Assembly (NCBI RefSeq): GCF_026163685.1
Contig: NZ_JAOXSR010000010.1
Location: 80,663-144,662, forward strand
From: Oerskovia flava
GTDB lineage: Bacteria > Actinomycetota > Actinomycetes > Actinomycetales > Cellulomonadaceae
Length of the DNA: 64,000 nucleotides
Reading direction: 5' to 3'
In this document: positions 8,982 through 17,594 of the stretch, piece after piece
How positions within the stretch are numbered: the first letter of the stretch is position 1
How the letters are laid out: the number at the start of each line of letters is the position of its first letter
Notes under the pieces: generated by a model
What the model was told of the DNA's origin: nothing
Databases searched by the model: none
The model's input: the letters and a program-made list of their open reading frames with translations, nothing else
Program-made: the position numbers and the translations under genes

Positions 8982-11344
8982 TGCCGTGCCATGGCGATGC
9001 GGAGGCGCTCCTCTGCGCTGATGGCGTGGTCGTGGTCGTCGTCCCCCGTGTCGAGCACGATGCGCAGGATCCGCCCGGTGAAGCGGCTCGTCCGCGTCGT
9101 GTAGTCCGTCGAGACGCACGTCCCGGACTCGTACCCGATGTCGGTGGTCTCGTCGGCGGAGAAGACCATGGGCTGCGTGGCGTCGACACGGCCCGCACCG
9201 ACCTGCTGGTCGTCGTGCTGCAGGGTGACGTCGCCGCCCTTGCCCAGCCCGCCGCCGTCGTACGCGAACGTCACGCCCACGACGTGCCGCCCAGACGGGA
9301 CGGGCTCGTCGGCGACCACGGTGAACCACCGGATGCCGAGCACGTTGTAGCAGAAGGTGAGCCGCCCGTCGTGGACGTAGACGCTCCAGCCGCCGAAGCG
9401 TCCGCCCTGCGCGATGAGCACACCCTGCGCGCCGCCGTCGGGCACCTCGATCTCGGCGAGCACCGAGAAGGACCGGTTCTTCATGCTGACGACGCTGTTC
9501 TCCGAGAGCCTGCCCATGCCGGGGAAGAACGTCTGGGAGCGACCCCGCAGGAGCGTCGGGCGCCCGGCCATCCCGGGCTCGATGCGCTCGGACGTGCGGT
9601 CGTCCATCGGCAGCACCCCGTACTTCGTGGCCTCGATGAGCCACAGGCGCTGGAGGTCCGCCAGCTTCTGCGGGTGCTCGCGCGCGAGGTCGTGCGCCTG
9701 GCTGAAGTCGTCCCGGCCGTCGTAGAGCTCCCACACGTCGTCGTCGAACGCGGGGATGGCCCCGCCGACCATCTGCCACGGCGTCCGGTGCTTGGTGACC
9801 GCGCTCCATCCCCGGTGGTAGATCCCGCGGTTGCCGAACATCTCGAAGTACTGCGTGCTGTGGCGCTCCGGGGCGTCCGGGTCGGCGAGCACGTCGATCA
9901 TGCTCGTGCCCTCCATCGGGGTCTGGAGCACGCCGTTGACCGACGTCGGCTCCGGGATGCCCGCCGCTTCGAGGACGGTGGGAGCGATGTCGATGCAGTG
10001 GGTGAACTGCGAGCGCAGGCCCCCGCGCTCGGTGAGCCGGGCGGGCCAGTGGACGATCGTGCCGTTGCGGGTGCCACCCCAGTGGGAGGCGACCTGCTTG
10101 GTCCACTGCAGCGGGGAGTTCATGGCCCACGCCCAGCCGACGGAGTAGTGGTTGTAGGAGCTGGGCGAGCCGAGCTCGTCCATGGTGCTCCGCAGGAACT
10201 CCGGCGTCTCGAGCGCGGCCATCCCGTTGAAGTTCGCCATCTCGTTGAAGGCCCCGTTCATGGTGCCCTCGGCCGACGCCCCGTTGTCGCCGACGATGTA
10301 GTAGACGAGCGTGTCGTCGAGGATCTCCAGCTCCTCGAGGACGTCGACGATCCGGCCCACCTCGTGGTCCGTGTGCTCGAGGAACCCGGCGTAGACCTCC
10401 ATCTGCCGGGCGAGCACGGGCTTGAGCTCGTCGGGCATGTCGTCCCAGGCGGTGATCTCGTCGTGCCGCGCCGTGAGCTCCGTCCCCGGCGGGACGATCC
10501 CGAGCTCCTTCTGCCGGGCGAAGGTGCGTTCGCGCTGCACGTCCCAGCCGTCGTCGAAGACGCCCCGGTACTTCTCGGGCCACTGCGCCGGGACGTGGTG
10601 GGGCGCGTGCGTCGCGCCGGGCGCGTAGTACACGAAGAAGGGACGCTCGGGCATGAGGGCCTTCTGCTGCCGGATCCAGGCGACGGCGTGGTCGGTCAGG
10701 TCCTCGGTGAGGTGGTATCCCTCCTCCGGCGTCGCGGGCGGCTCGACCGGCGTCGTGCCCTCGTACAGGGCGGGGTCCCACTGGTTGTTCTCCCCACCGA
10801 TGAAACCGTAGAACGTCTCGAACCCCCCGCCCCCGGTGGGCCAGGCGTCGAACGGCCCCATGGGCGAGGTCTGCCACACCGGCACCTCGTGGCACTTGCC
10901 GAACTGTGCGGTGGAGTACCCGTTGAGCTTGAGCGTCAGCGCCAGCGGCGCCTTGGTGTTGGGCCGCATCGAGCTGTTGCCCGGAGCCGACGTCGCGGTC
11001 TCGGTGATGCTGCCCATGCCGACCGAGTGGTGGTTGCGCCCGGTGAGCAGCGCCTGGCGCGTCGGTGCGCACAGCGCCGTCGTGTGGAACCGGTTGAGGC
11101 GCAGCCCGCCGGCGGCGAGGCGCTCCGCCGTCGGGGTGTTGCACGGGCCCCCGAACGCGCTGGACGCCCCGAACCCGACGTCGTCGAGCAGGACGATCAG
11201 CACGTTGGGTGCGCCCTCGGGTGGGAGCAGAGGGGTGATCGGCGGGTACGACGTCTCCGGGTCCTTGGCGTCGTAGGTCGTCAGACCGGGCGCCGGGCGG
11301 TCGGGGATGGGCAGCATCGATCGGGAGTGATGGTCAGGACGCAT
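8978..11344 (-). CDS. Arylsulfatase-family sulfatase (type I, formylglycine)
   Basis: 788 residues with no signal peptide, so probably cytoplasmic. The alkaline-phosphatase-like sulfatase fold is shown by the metal-binding DD (54-55) in NVLIVLLDDVGFG and by the signature LCAPTRQALLTGR, with Cys92 of CAPTR as the residue converted to formylglycine. HTDHEVGRIVD and VYYIVGDNGASAEGT supply the later metal and active-site residues. The C-terminal ~200 residues form an extra beta domain. It hydrolyses a sulfate ester; the substrate is not deducible. The maturation enzyme is encoded upstream (11435-12397) and a membrane protein is coupled downstream. The ATG at 11344 has a GGAGAG site. Confidence 0.92.
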   Translation of the reverse strand: MRPDHHSRSMLPIPDRPAPGLTTYDAKDPETSYPPITPLLPPEGAPNVLIVLLDDVGFGASSAFGGPCNTPTAERLAAGGLRLNRFHTTALCAPTRQALLTGRNHHSVGMGSITETATSAPGNSSMRPNTKAPLALTLKLNGYSTAQFGKCHEVPVWQTSPMGPFDAWPTGGGGFETFYGFIGGENNQWDPALYEGTTPVEPPATPEEGYHLTEDLTDHAVAWIRQQKALMPERPFFVYYAPGATHAPHHVPAQWPEKYRGVFDDGWDVQRERTFARQKELGIVPPGTELTARHDEITAWDDMPDELKPVLARQMEVYAGFLEHTDHEVGRIVDVLEELEILDDTLVYYIVGDNGASAEGTMNGAFNEMANFNGMAALETPEFLRSTMDELGSPSSYNHYSVGWAWAMNSPLQWTKQVASHWGGTRNGTIVHWPARLTERGGLRSQFTHCIDIAPTVLEAAGIPEPTSVNGVLQTPMEGTSMIDVLADPDAPERHSTQYFEMFGNRGIYHRGWSAVTKHRTPWQMVGGAIPAFDDDVWELYDGRDDFSQAHDLAREHPQKLADLQRLWLIEATKYGVLPMDDRTSERIEPGMAGRPTLLRGRSQTFFPGMGRLSENSVVSMKNRSFSVLAEIEVPDGGAQGVLIAQGGRFGGWSVYVHDGRLTFCYNVLGIRWFTVVADEPVPSGRHVVGVTFAYDGGGLGKGGDVTLQHDDQQVGAGRVDATQPMVFSADETTDIGYESGTCVSTDYTTRTSRFTGRILRIVLDTGDDDHDHAISAEERLRIAMARQ

Positions 11345-11434
11345 GGAGCTCTCCGCTCGTCGCGGGCACGGGCGTGGACGAGATCCACGCTAGGGAGGCG
11401 GGCTCCGGGCCACATCACCCAGACAGGGTGAGGC

Positions 11435-12397
11435 TCACGCGTCGGCCGCGCAGCGGAACCCGACGTTCCCGGTCGCCGAGTCGGGGGTGCTCGAGCTGCG
11501 GGCGTCCACCCGGTACCGGCGGCAGTAGGACTCGTGGCACAGGTAGGAGCCGCCGCGCAGCACGCGCTCGCTCCCGAGCTCCGGCCCCCGCGGGTCCTCC
11601 GGGGCCGCGGTGGCGTAGGCGCCGGCCGAGAACCAGTCGGCGCACCACTCCCAGACGTTCCCCGTCATGGTGTGCAGGCCGTACCCGTTGGGCTCGTACG
11701 CATCCACCGGGGCGGTGCCGACGTAGCCGTCGGCGACCGTGTTGTGCCCCGGGAAGTCCCCCTGCCAGACGTTCATCCGGTGCGCACCGCCCGGCTCCCG
11801 CTCCGCGCCCCACGGGAAGTGCACGCCCTCCAGCCCACCCCGGGCGGCGTACTCCCACTCCGCCTCGGTCGGCAGCCTGAGACCCGCCCAGCCCGTGAAG
11901 GCGACGGCGTCGGACCAGCTCACGTGGACGACCGGGTGGTCGAGCCGGTCAGCCACGTGGGACCCCGGCCCTTCCGGGTGCCGCCAGTCGGCGCCCTCGA
12001 CCTGCCGCCACCACGGTGCCGCGGCGACGGCACGGGTCGGTGGGAAGTCGTCGGGCAGGAGACCACCGAACACGAACGACCACCCGGCCTCCTCGGCCAG
12101 CGTGCGGTAGCCCGTCGCGTCGACGAACGCGGCGAACCGCCGGTTGCTCACCGTCGTGCGGTCGAGACGGAACGGGCGGAGCGTCACGGCGTGCGCCGGC
12201 CCCTCCCCGTCCTCCGGGTACGCGTCGGGTCCGTCGTTACCCATGACGAACGTGCCCCCGGGCAGGTGGACCATCGCGGCGTCGTCCGGGGTCGTGCCCG
12301 TCGTCGCGGCTGCCGTCGGCGCAGGGCCGACGGCGGTGCGTCCGGCCCGATCGCCGTGACCCGCCGCCGGTGCGCAGCACGCGTGCTCCTCGGCCAT
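11435..12397 (-). CDS. Formylglycine-generating enzyme (sulfatase-modifying factor)
   Basis: 320 residues. MAEEHACCAP is the typical bacterial FGE start, and the ATG at 12397 has a GGGAGG ribosome site. The FGE-sulfatase domain spans roughly residues 40-318: VHLPGGTFVMGN, LPTEAEWEYAARGG, NVWEWCADWF and GGSYLCHESYCRRYRV. Cys287 and Cys292, five residues apart, correspond to the copper-binding catalytic pair of known aerobic FGEs, and the Asn/Gly-rich GNVGFRC end is conserved. It oxidises the CxPxR cysteine of the adjacent sulfatase to formylglycine using O2. It is the first gene of a three-gene minus-strand operon and is divergent from the LuxR-type regulator at 12537. Confidence 0.93.
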   Translation of the reverse strand: MAEEHACCAPAAGHGDRAGRTAVGPAPTAAATTGTTPDDAAMVHLPGGTFVMGNDGPDAYPEDGEGPAHAVTLRPFRLDRTTVSNRRFAAFVDATGYRTLAEEAGWSFVFGGLLPDDFPPTRAVAAAPWWRQVEGADWRHPEGPGSHVADRLDHPVVHVSWSDAVAFTGWAGLRLPTEAEWEYAARGGLEGVHFPWGAEREPGGAHRMNVWQGDFPGHNTVADGYVGTAPVDAYEPNGYGLHTMTGNVWEWCADWFSAGAYATAAPEDPRGPELGSERVLRGGSYLCHESYCRRYRVDARSSSTPDSATGNVGFRCAADA

Positions 12398-12466
12398 CCG
12401 ACCTCCCATCGCCTCGGCGTCGATCACACCCCGAGGCGACCGACCGGCGCATCGTCCAGATCGCAT

Positions 12467-12503
12467 GAGGTCATGGTGCGATGCACGAGGTCGTGTTGCG
12501 ATG
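12467..12503. promoter_or_regulatory. Two direct repeats between the FGE and LuxR-type regulator genes
   Basis: GAGGTCATGGTGCGATG (12467-12483) and GAGGTCGTGTTGCGATG (12487-12503) are 17-nt direct copies with 15 identities. Their starts are 20 bp apart, about two helical turns. They lie in the divergent intergenic region just upstream of a probable -10 (TACAGT, 12525-12530). The geometry suggests an operator for the adjacent MalT-like regulator, controlling itself and/or the sulfatase operon. Confidence 0.5.
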
Positions 12504-12524
12504 GAGGAGTTCTCCCACCCTTCG

Positions 12525-12530
12525 TACAGT
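12525..12530 (+). promoter_or_regulatory. Probable -10 element (TACAGT) of the LuxR-type regulator
   Basis: TACAGT fits the actinobacterial -10 pattern TAnnnT and ends 6 bases before the GTG at 12537, the spacing expected for a leaderless message. No convincing -35 is visible, which fits an activator-dependent promoter with the direct repeats just upstream. Confidence 0.35.
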
Positions 12531-12536
12531 GGAGCG

Positions 12537-14777
12537 GTGAGCCAGGAGCCCAGCGGGTCCTCGGCCGTCGAGGAGCTGGACAGCCTCCTGCTCGACGCCC
12601 GCTACACCATGCCGCGACCTCGTCCGGGGACGGTGAGCCGGCGCGGGCTCATCGACACCGCGCGCTCGAGCGGGCGCCCCGTCGTCGCGGTCACCGCACC
12701 GGCGGGGTACGGCAAGTCGACGTTGCTCGCCGAGTGGGGCTCGCTCGACGAGCGCCCCGTCGTGTGGGTGTCGCTCGAGCACCGGGACGACAACCCGCAG
12801 GCCCTGCTGACGGTGCTCGCCACCGCGTTCTCCCGCGCTCTCGACGGTCAGAACGGCCTGGCGACCGACATGCTCGGCTCCGACGCGTCGCTGCTCGGCA
12901 GGGCGGCGCCCCGGCTGGCGTCGGCGCTGCGCCGGAGCCAGCGGCCCTTCCTCCTCGTCCTCGACGACCTCCACGAGCTCCGGTCCGCGGGGTGCCACGA
13001 CGTCCTCGGCCTGGTGATCGGTGCGATCCCGCACGGATCACAGCTCGTGACGGCCAGCCGTGACGAGCAGCCGCACCTGCCCCGGCTGCGCGCGGCGGAC
13101 GAGGCGGTCGAGATCCTCGCGACCGACCTCGCGCTCGACGTCGCCGCGACGGCGCACGTCCTCGCAGCGGCGCAGGTGCCGGCGGGCCAGGAGATCGCGA
13201 CGGCCGTCGCGGAGCGGACCGAGGGCTGGCCCGTCGGCGTGCATCTTGCCGCGCTCATCGCCCGCGACGACAGCGGGCACGCCGTCACGGGCACGGACCG
13301 CTTCATCGCCGACTACCTGCAGCGCGAGGCTTTCAGCAGGCTCCCGACGGCGACCCGCACGTTCCTGCGTCGCACCAGCGTCCTGGACGAGCTCTCCGCA
13401 CCGCTGTGCAACGCGGTCCTGGGCGCGCACGACTCGCAGGCGCACCTGCGACGCCTGGAGGCGGCGAGCACGTTCCTCGTCCCGCTCGACCGGCGTCGCG
13501 AGTGGTTCCGGTACCACGCGCTCTTCCGGGAGTTCCTGCTGGGCGAGCTGATGACGGTCGAACCCGAGCACGCCGACGAGCTGCGGGTGCGCGCGGCCGA
13601 CTGGTTCGAGGCGAACGGCTCCCCCGCCCGCGCCGTCGAGCAGCTGCTCGCCACCCCCGACCGGGGGCGGTGCGTCCTGCTCGTGACGCGGATCGTCATG
13701 TCCCTGTTCCGACGCGGGGAGATCGCCACCACCGACCGGTGGCTGACCGCGCTCGGCGACGACGTGATCTCGGGCTATCCCCCGCTCGCGGTGCTCGCCG
13801 GGTACGTCGCGGTCTACGAGGGCCGGCCGCTCGACGCGGAGCGGTGGGGGGCGTTCGTGGACGCGGCGTCGTTCACCGGGAAGCCCGCCGACGGCACCGC
13901 GTCGTTCGACTCGGCCCGCGCCATGTACCGCGCGCTGCGCTGCCCAGAAGGGCCCCAGCAGATGCTCGCCGACACGCACCTCGCCCTCCAGGAGGAAGCA
14001 GCGTGGAGCCCGTGGCGCGACTCCGCCCTCACCTTGAGCGGCGAGGCGCACCTCCTCGTGGGCGACCCCGAGGGCGGTGCGCGGCAGCTCGAGCAGGCCG
14101 TGGAGGCCGCCCTCGCGCTCGGTCACGCCGACACCCTCGTCGTGAGCGAAGCCCAGCTCGCGCACCTCGACATGGACCGGGGCCGGTGGGACCGCGCGCA
14201 GGAACGCGTCGAACGGGCGCTGCGCACGATCGAGCGGGACCGGATGGAGGACTACCCGACGAGCGCGCTCGCGTTCGCCGCCGCGGCGCGCCTGTCGCTC
14301 CACCACGGCGAGCCCACCCGGACCCAGCACGACCTCACCCGCGGGATGCGTGCCCGCACGCTGTGCTCGTACGCGTTCCCGACCCTCGCGGTCCGGGTGC
14401 GCCTGCACCTGGCCAGGACGAGCCGGGCCACCGCCGACGCCCCGGCCGCTCGCCACCTGCTGCGGGAGGTCGACGACGTGCTCCTGCACCGCCCCGACCT
14501 GGGCCTGCTCACCGACGCCGTCGACACGCTGCGCGGCGAGCTCGACGGCGACGGGCGCGCCGGAGCCTCCGGCGGCGGCCCCCCGCTCACACCCGCCGAG
14601 CTACGGCTCCTGCCGTACCTGCAGACCCACCTGACGATCCGGGAGATCGGCGAGCGGCTGTTCGTCTCGCGCAACACCGCCAGCTCGGAGATCGGCTCGA
14701 TCTACCGCAAACTCGGCGTGTCCTCGCGCAGCGACGCCGTCCGTCTCGCCGTCGCGCGGGGCCTGCTCGGCGAGTGA
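12537..14777 (+). CDS. LuxR-family transcriptional regulator, MalT-like (LAL type)
   Basis: About 746 residues from the GTG at 12537. In-frame ATGs at 12465 and 12501 would overlap the operator-like repeats. The N-terminal STAND/AAA ATPase module has Walker A APAGYGKST and Walker B-like LVLDDLHEL. The middle is alpha-helical and TPR-like (ALTLSGEAHLLVGDPEGGAR and similar), typical of MalT sensor regions. The C-terminus is a LuxR helix-turn-helix: LTPAELRLLPYLQ, LTIREIGERLFVSRNTASSE and IYRKLGVSSRSDAV. It probably binds an effector and ATP to oligomerise on direct-repeat sites. The divergent neighbour is the sulfatase/FGE operon, which is its most likely target. That link is inference. Confidence 0.9.
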   Translation: MSQEPSGSSAVEELDSLLLDARYTMPRPRPGTVSRRGLIDTARSSGRPVVAVTAPAGYGKSTLLAEWGSLDERPVVWVSLEHRDDNPQALLTVLATAFSRALDGQNGLATDMLGSDASLLGRAAPRLASALRRSQRPFLLVLDDLHELRSAGCHDVLGLVIGAIPHGSQLVTASRDEQPHLPRLRAADEAVEILATDLALDVAATAHVLAAAQVPAGQEIATAVAERTEGWPVGVHLAALIARDDSGHAVTGTDRFIADYLQREAFSRLPTATRTFLRRTSVLDELSAPLCNAVLGAHDSQAHLRRLEAASTFLVPLDRRREWFRYHALFREFLLGELMTVEPEHADELRVRAADWFEANGSPARAVEQLLATPDRGRCVLLVTRIVMSLFRRGEIATTDRWLTALGDDVISGYPPLAVLAGYVAVYEGRPLDAERWGAFVDAASFTGKPADGTASFDSARAMYRALRCPEGPQQMLADTHLALQEEAAWSPWRDSALTLSGEAHLLVGDPEGGARQLEQAVEAALALGHADTLVVSEAQLAHLDMDRGRWDRAQERVERALRTIERDRMEDYPTSALAFAAAARLSLHHGEPTRTQHDLTRGMRARTLCSYAFPTLAVRVRLHLARTSRATADAPAARHLLREVDDVLLHRPDLGLLTDAVDTLRGELDGDGRAGASGGGPPLTPAELRLLPYLQTHLTIREIGERLFVSRNTASSEIGSIYRKLGVSSRSDAVRLAVARGLLGE

Positions 14778-14781
14778 GGCG

Positions 14782-15123
14782 TCACCCGGGCGGCTCCAGC
14801 AGATCGTGGCCGAGCGCGAGCGCGAGCTTCGGCGCTGCGGCGACGGCGCTGGGGAGCCCGACGATCGGGACGGTCGCCGCCAGCACGTCGACGATCTCCG
14901 CCGTGGTGACGCCCGCGCTCAGGGCGTCGTCGACCTCTTTGCCGTACGTCGGCTCGGCGCCGCCGACGGCGATGAGAGCGGCCAGCCGGACGAGCGCGAG
15001 CGACCTCGGGTCGAGCACGGTCGACTCGAACGCCGCGTCGTCGAGCCGGTCGTCGTTGATCACGAAGTGCCGCAACCGGTCGGTGTAGTCCACGGGCCCG
15101 CCTCTTCGATCGCCAGGGTTCAC
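14782..15123 (-). CDS. Carboxymuconolactone decarboxylase-family protein (AhpD-like)
   Basis: 113 residues from the GTG at 15123, preceded by GGAGG with 6-base spacing; a shorter start at 15093 (VDYTD) is possible. The CMD fold is suggested by LDPRSLALVRLAALIAVGG, a helix SAGVTTAEIVDVLAATVPIVG, and ALGHDLLEPPG at the end. The CxxC redox pair of true AhpD is absent, so this is not a peroxiredoxin reductase in the strict sense; many CMD family members of this kind have no known reaction. It converges on the LuxR gene with 4 bp between stops. Confidence 0.78.
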   Translation of the reverse strand: MNPGDRRGGPVDYTDRLRHFVINDDRLDDAAFESTVLDPRSLALVRLAALIAVGGAEPTYGKEVDDALSAGVTTAEIVDVLAATVPIVGLPSAVAAAPKLALALGHDLLEPPG

Positions 15124-15336
15124 GTGCGCCTCCAGTGACGCACGCGCACCGCCCGACCCGCATCACACCGATCACATGAACCGGAGGCCCGGACGGCGTT
15201 CATGCGTTCTGCATGACGACGAGCAGCACGCGACCGCCGCAGGATGAGCGGGGAGGCCGGGCCCGGCCGCGCCATCCGTCCTGGGCGGACGCCCACCAGG
15301 ACGGCGGACGCCCACCAAGAAGAAGGAGAGCGGACC

Positions 15337-15786
15337 ATGACACAGGACCTCGACGACCTGCAGGAGATCGGTCCCATCGACTACCTGGTCGTGGAACTCC
15401 CGGTCGAGGGCATGACCGGGGAAGCGTTCCCCGAGCTGGTCTCCCTCGTCGACCGCGGGCTGATCCGCATCCTCGACTTCGCCCTCGTCCGCCGGGAGCA
15501 CGACGGCGGCCTGGTCGCGATCGCGCTCGACGAGCTCGCCGACGGGTCCATGGACCTCGCCGTCTTCGAGGGCGCCGGTTCCGGGCTCCTCGGCGACGAC
15601 GACCTCGGCGAGGCAGCGAACGCGATCGAGCCGGGGCGGGCGGCAGCCGTCCTCGTCTACGAGAACGTCTGGGCAGCGCCGTTCGCGACGGCGCTGCGAC
15701 GCACCGGGGCGCAGCTCGTGGCGAGCGGACGCATCCCCGTGCAGGCTTTCCTCGCCGCGCTCGACGCCGCCGAGTCGAACACCTGA
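15337..15786 (+). CDS. DUF6325-family protein
   Basis: 149 residues; the ATG follows AAGGAGAG by about 6 bases. GPIDYLVVELPVEGMTGEAF and LVDRGLIRILDFALVRREHD match the small actinobacterial DUF6325 family (fold unknown; often beside SHOCT proteins, as here). The C-terminal part has LVYENVWAAPFATALRRTGAQLVASGRIP, another family hallmark. Soluble, no signal peptide. Members are often annotated as stress-related membrane-associated proteins, but no function is established. It probably forms an operon with the SHOCT gene 60 bp downstream. Confidence 0.8.
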   Translation: MTQDLDDLQEIGPIDYLVVELPVEGMTGEAFPELVSLVDRGLIRILDFALVRREHDGGLVAIALDELADGSMDLAVFEGAGSGLLGDDDLGEAANAIEPGRAAAVLVYENVWAAPFATALRRTGAQLVASGRIPVQAFLAALDAAESNT

Positions 15787-15846
15787 CACCGACGACCACC
15801 CCCGCCGCCGACCCACCACCCCACGACCACCAGAAGAGGACATCTC

Positions 15847-16155
15847 ATGCCAGGACTCATCCGCGGTGTCGCACGCACCGCTGCTATCGCCGGGACCGCC
15901 ACCGCCGTCTCCAACCGCGTCTCACGTCGGCAGGCCGGCCGCTGGGCCGCCCAGGAAGCCCCGCCGCAGGCCGCCCCGCCTGCGTACAGCGCACCACCTC
16001 CCGTCTACAGCGCGCCGCCCGCTCCCGCCGCTCCCCCGGCAGCGGACATGGACGCCAAGATCGCGCAGCTCACCCAGCTCGCGGCACTGCGCGACCAGGG
16101 AGTGCTCACGCCCGCCGAGTTCGAGGCCCAGAAGGCACAGATCCTGGGCGGCTGA
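15847..16155 (+). CDS. SHOCT-domain protein
   Basis: 102 residues. A basic N-terminal helix (PGLIRGVARTAAIAGTATAVSNRVSRRQ) is followed by a Pro/Ala-rich linker with repeated YSAPPP units. The C-terminal SHOCT motif is KIAQLTQLAALRDQGVLTPAEF then EAQKAQIL. SHOCT is a short oligomerisation module found at protein ends; here it is nearly the whole protein. Paired with the DUF6325 gene upstream, an arrangement common in actinobacteria. Role unknown. Confidence 0.85.
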   Translation: MPGLIRGVARTAAIAGTATAVSNRVSRRQAGRWAAQEAPPQAAPPAYSAPPPVYSAPPAPAAPPAADMDAKIAQLTQLAALRDQGVLTPAEFEAQKAQILGG

Positions 16156-16248
16156 CCCGACAGCCCCGAGCAGCCACCAGGTCCCGGGGCGCAGGTCACG
16201 TCGTTGGGCCCTGCCTGGTGCGCCAGCAGCCCACTACGATGTACCCGC

Positions 16249-16321
<73 letters not shown>

Positions 16322-16438
16322 CTTAGTGGCGGAGTTCGAGTTCCTCGTGTGCCTCAGGGGCGAGGGATGCAGACCGGCCGAGGCCGCGAGCGGATGTCAG
16401 GCCTCTCCGTCGAGCAACAGGAGGAGTTCTCTCTCGCC

Positions 16439-16924
16439 ATGAAGTACACCAACTCGATCGAGATCGCCCTGCCGCGAGAGAGAGTGGCCCAGCTGCTCGC
16501 CGACCCGGTACACCTGCCGATGTGGCTGCGAGGCGTGGTGCTGCACGAGCCCGTGAAGGGGATGCACGGGCAGCTCGGAACCACGTCGCGGGTCGTGATG
16601 CAGTCGGGGAAGCGGGAGATGGAACTCCTCGAGACGATCACACGCCGGGATCCGGTGGACCTGCACGGGATCCCCCGAGACGTCGTCGTTCACTTCGACC
16701 GCGAGACAGTCGGCCCGGGCATGTGGAGCGATGTTCGTGACCAGCTGACCGAAGCCACTCCAGAGACGACTCTCTGGAAGAGCGACAGCGAGTACCGGTT
16801 CAGCGGTCTGCTGATGCGGCTGATGGGGCGTGTGATGCCCGGCGCCTTCCACAAGCAGTCTCAGCAGCACATGGAGGACTTCAAGGCGTTCGCCGAACAC
16901 GGGAAGGATGTCCGCGACGGGTGA
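16439..16924 (+). CDS. SRPBCC-family (START-like) protein
   Basis: 161 residues. MKYTNSIEIALPRERVAQLL is the usual first strand and helix of polyketide-cyclase/SRPBCC proteins. DPVHLPMWLRGVV, ELLETITRRDP, a long beta meander with FDRETVGPGMW, and a C-terminal amphipathic helix (FHKQSQQHMEDFKAFAEHG) complete the helix-grip fold that binds a hydrophobic ligand. Ligand unknown. The ATG at 16439 has AGGAGG somewhat far upstream (about 13 bases), and the longer in-frame start would run into the tRNA. Single gene. Confidence 0.8.
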   Translation: MKYTNSIEIALPRERVAQLLADPVHLPMWLRGVVLHEPVKGMHGQLGTTSRVVMQSGKREMELLETITRRDPVDLHGIPRDVVVHFDRETVGPGMWSDVRDQLTEATPETTLWKSDSEYRFSGLLMRLMGRVMPGAFHKQSQQHMEDFKAFAEHGKDVRDG

Positions 16925-17021
16925 ACTGGCTCACGGCTCGTGCTGGACCTCCTCGCCACCCATTCGCGGGGTGCCGCGATGGACGGCGGCACGTTGGCGT
17001 GCTTCCTGCAGCGGTCGTGCG

Positions 17022-17480
17022 TCAGCCCACGGCCTTTTTCACCAGCCCGGTGATCGACTTCTCGACCTGGTCGTCGATCTTGGTCACGGCGAACGACGTG
17101 GGCCACAGGCCGCTGTTGTCGTCGAGGTCTGCCGCCGTGGTGAAGCCCAGCGTGGAGTAGCGCTCGCCGTCGACGTGCCCGCTGCGGAAGAAGCACACGA
17201 CCTTGCCCTTCTTCGCGTAGGCGGGCTGCCCGTACCAGAGCTTCGGTGACAGCTCGGGGGCAGTCTTGGTGACGACGGCGTGGATGCGCTCGGCCACCGC
17301 ACGGTCGGAGGGTTCCATCTCGGCGATCTTCGACAGCACGTCGAGCTCGTCGGCGGCCTTCTTGTTTCCGCGACCGCGGCTCGCCTCCTCCTTCAGCTCC
17401 GCGGCGCGCTGCTTCATGGCGGCACGTTCGGCCTCGGAGAACCCTCCCGTGCTGCTCTTCTCACTGGTCCGTGGGCTCAT
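17022..17480 (-). CDS. DUF1801 (YdhG-like) domain protein
   Basis: 152 residues. The charged, Ala/Lys-rich N-terminus (FSEAERAAMKQRAAELKEEA) has the length typical of actinobacterial versions of this family. The DUF1801 core is IHAVVTKTAPELSPKLWYGQPAYAKKGKVVCFFR, a fold shared with iron-chaperone frataxin-like YdhG proteins. The ATG at 17480 follows AGGAGG at good spacing; an in-frame GTG at 17489 sits directly against the ribosome site and is rejected. No metal ligand pattern is evident, so the iron link stays unproven. Confidence 0.82.
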   Translation of the reverse strand: MSPRTSEKSSTGGFSEAERAAMKQRAAELKEEASRGRGNKKAADELDVLSKIAEMEPSDRAVAERIHAVVTKTAPELSPKLWYGQPAYAKKGKVVCFFRSGHVDGERYSTLGFTTAADLDDNSGLWPTSFAVTKIDDQVEKSITGLVKKAVG

Positions 17481-17594
17481 GACCGGCACCCTCCTGGTCT
17501 CACTCGTGGCTTGAGGTGGTCCTCACGCTAGTTCGACCCGGTGGGCCGGCACTTCTCGATTCCTGACCGGCACCTGGGTGTCCGCAGTCGGAGC

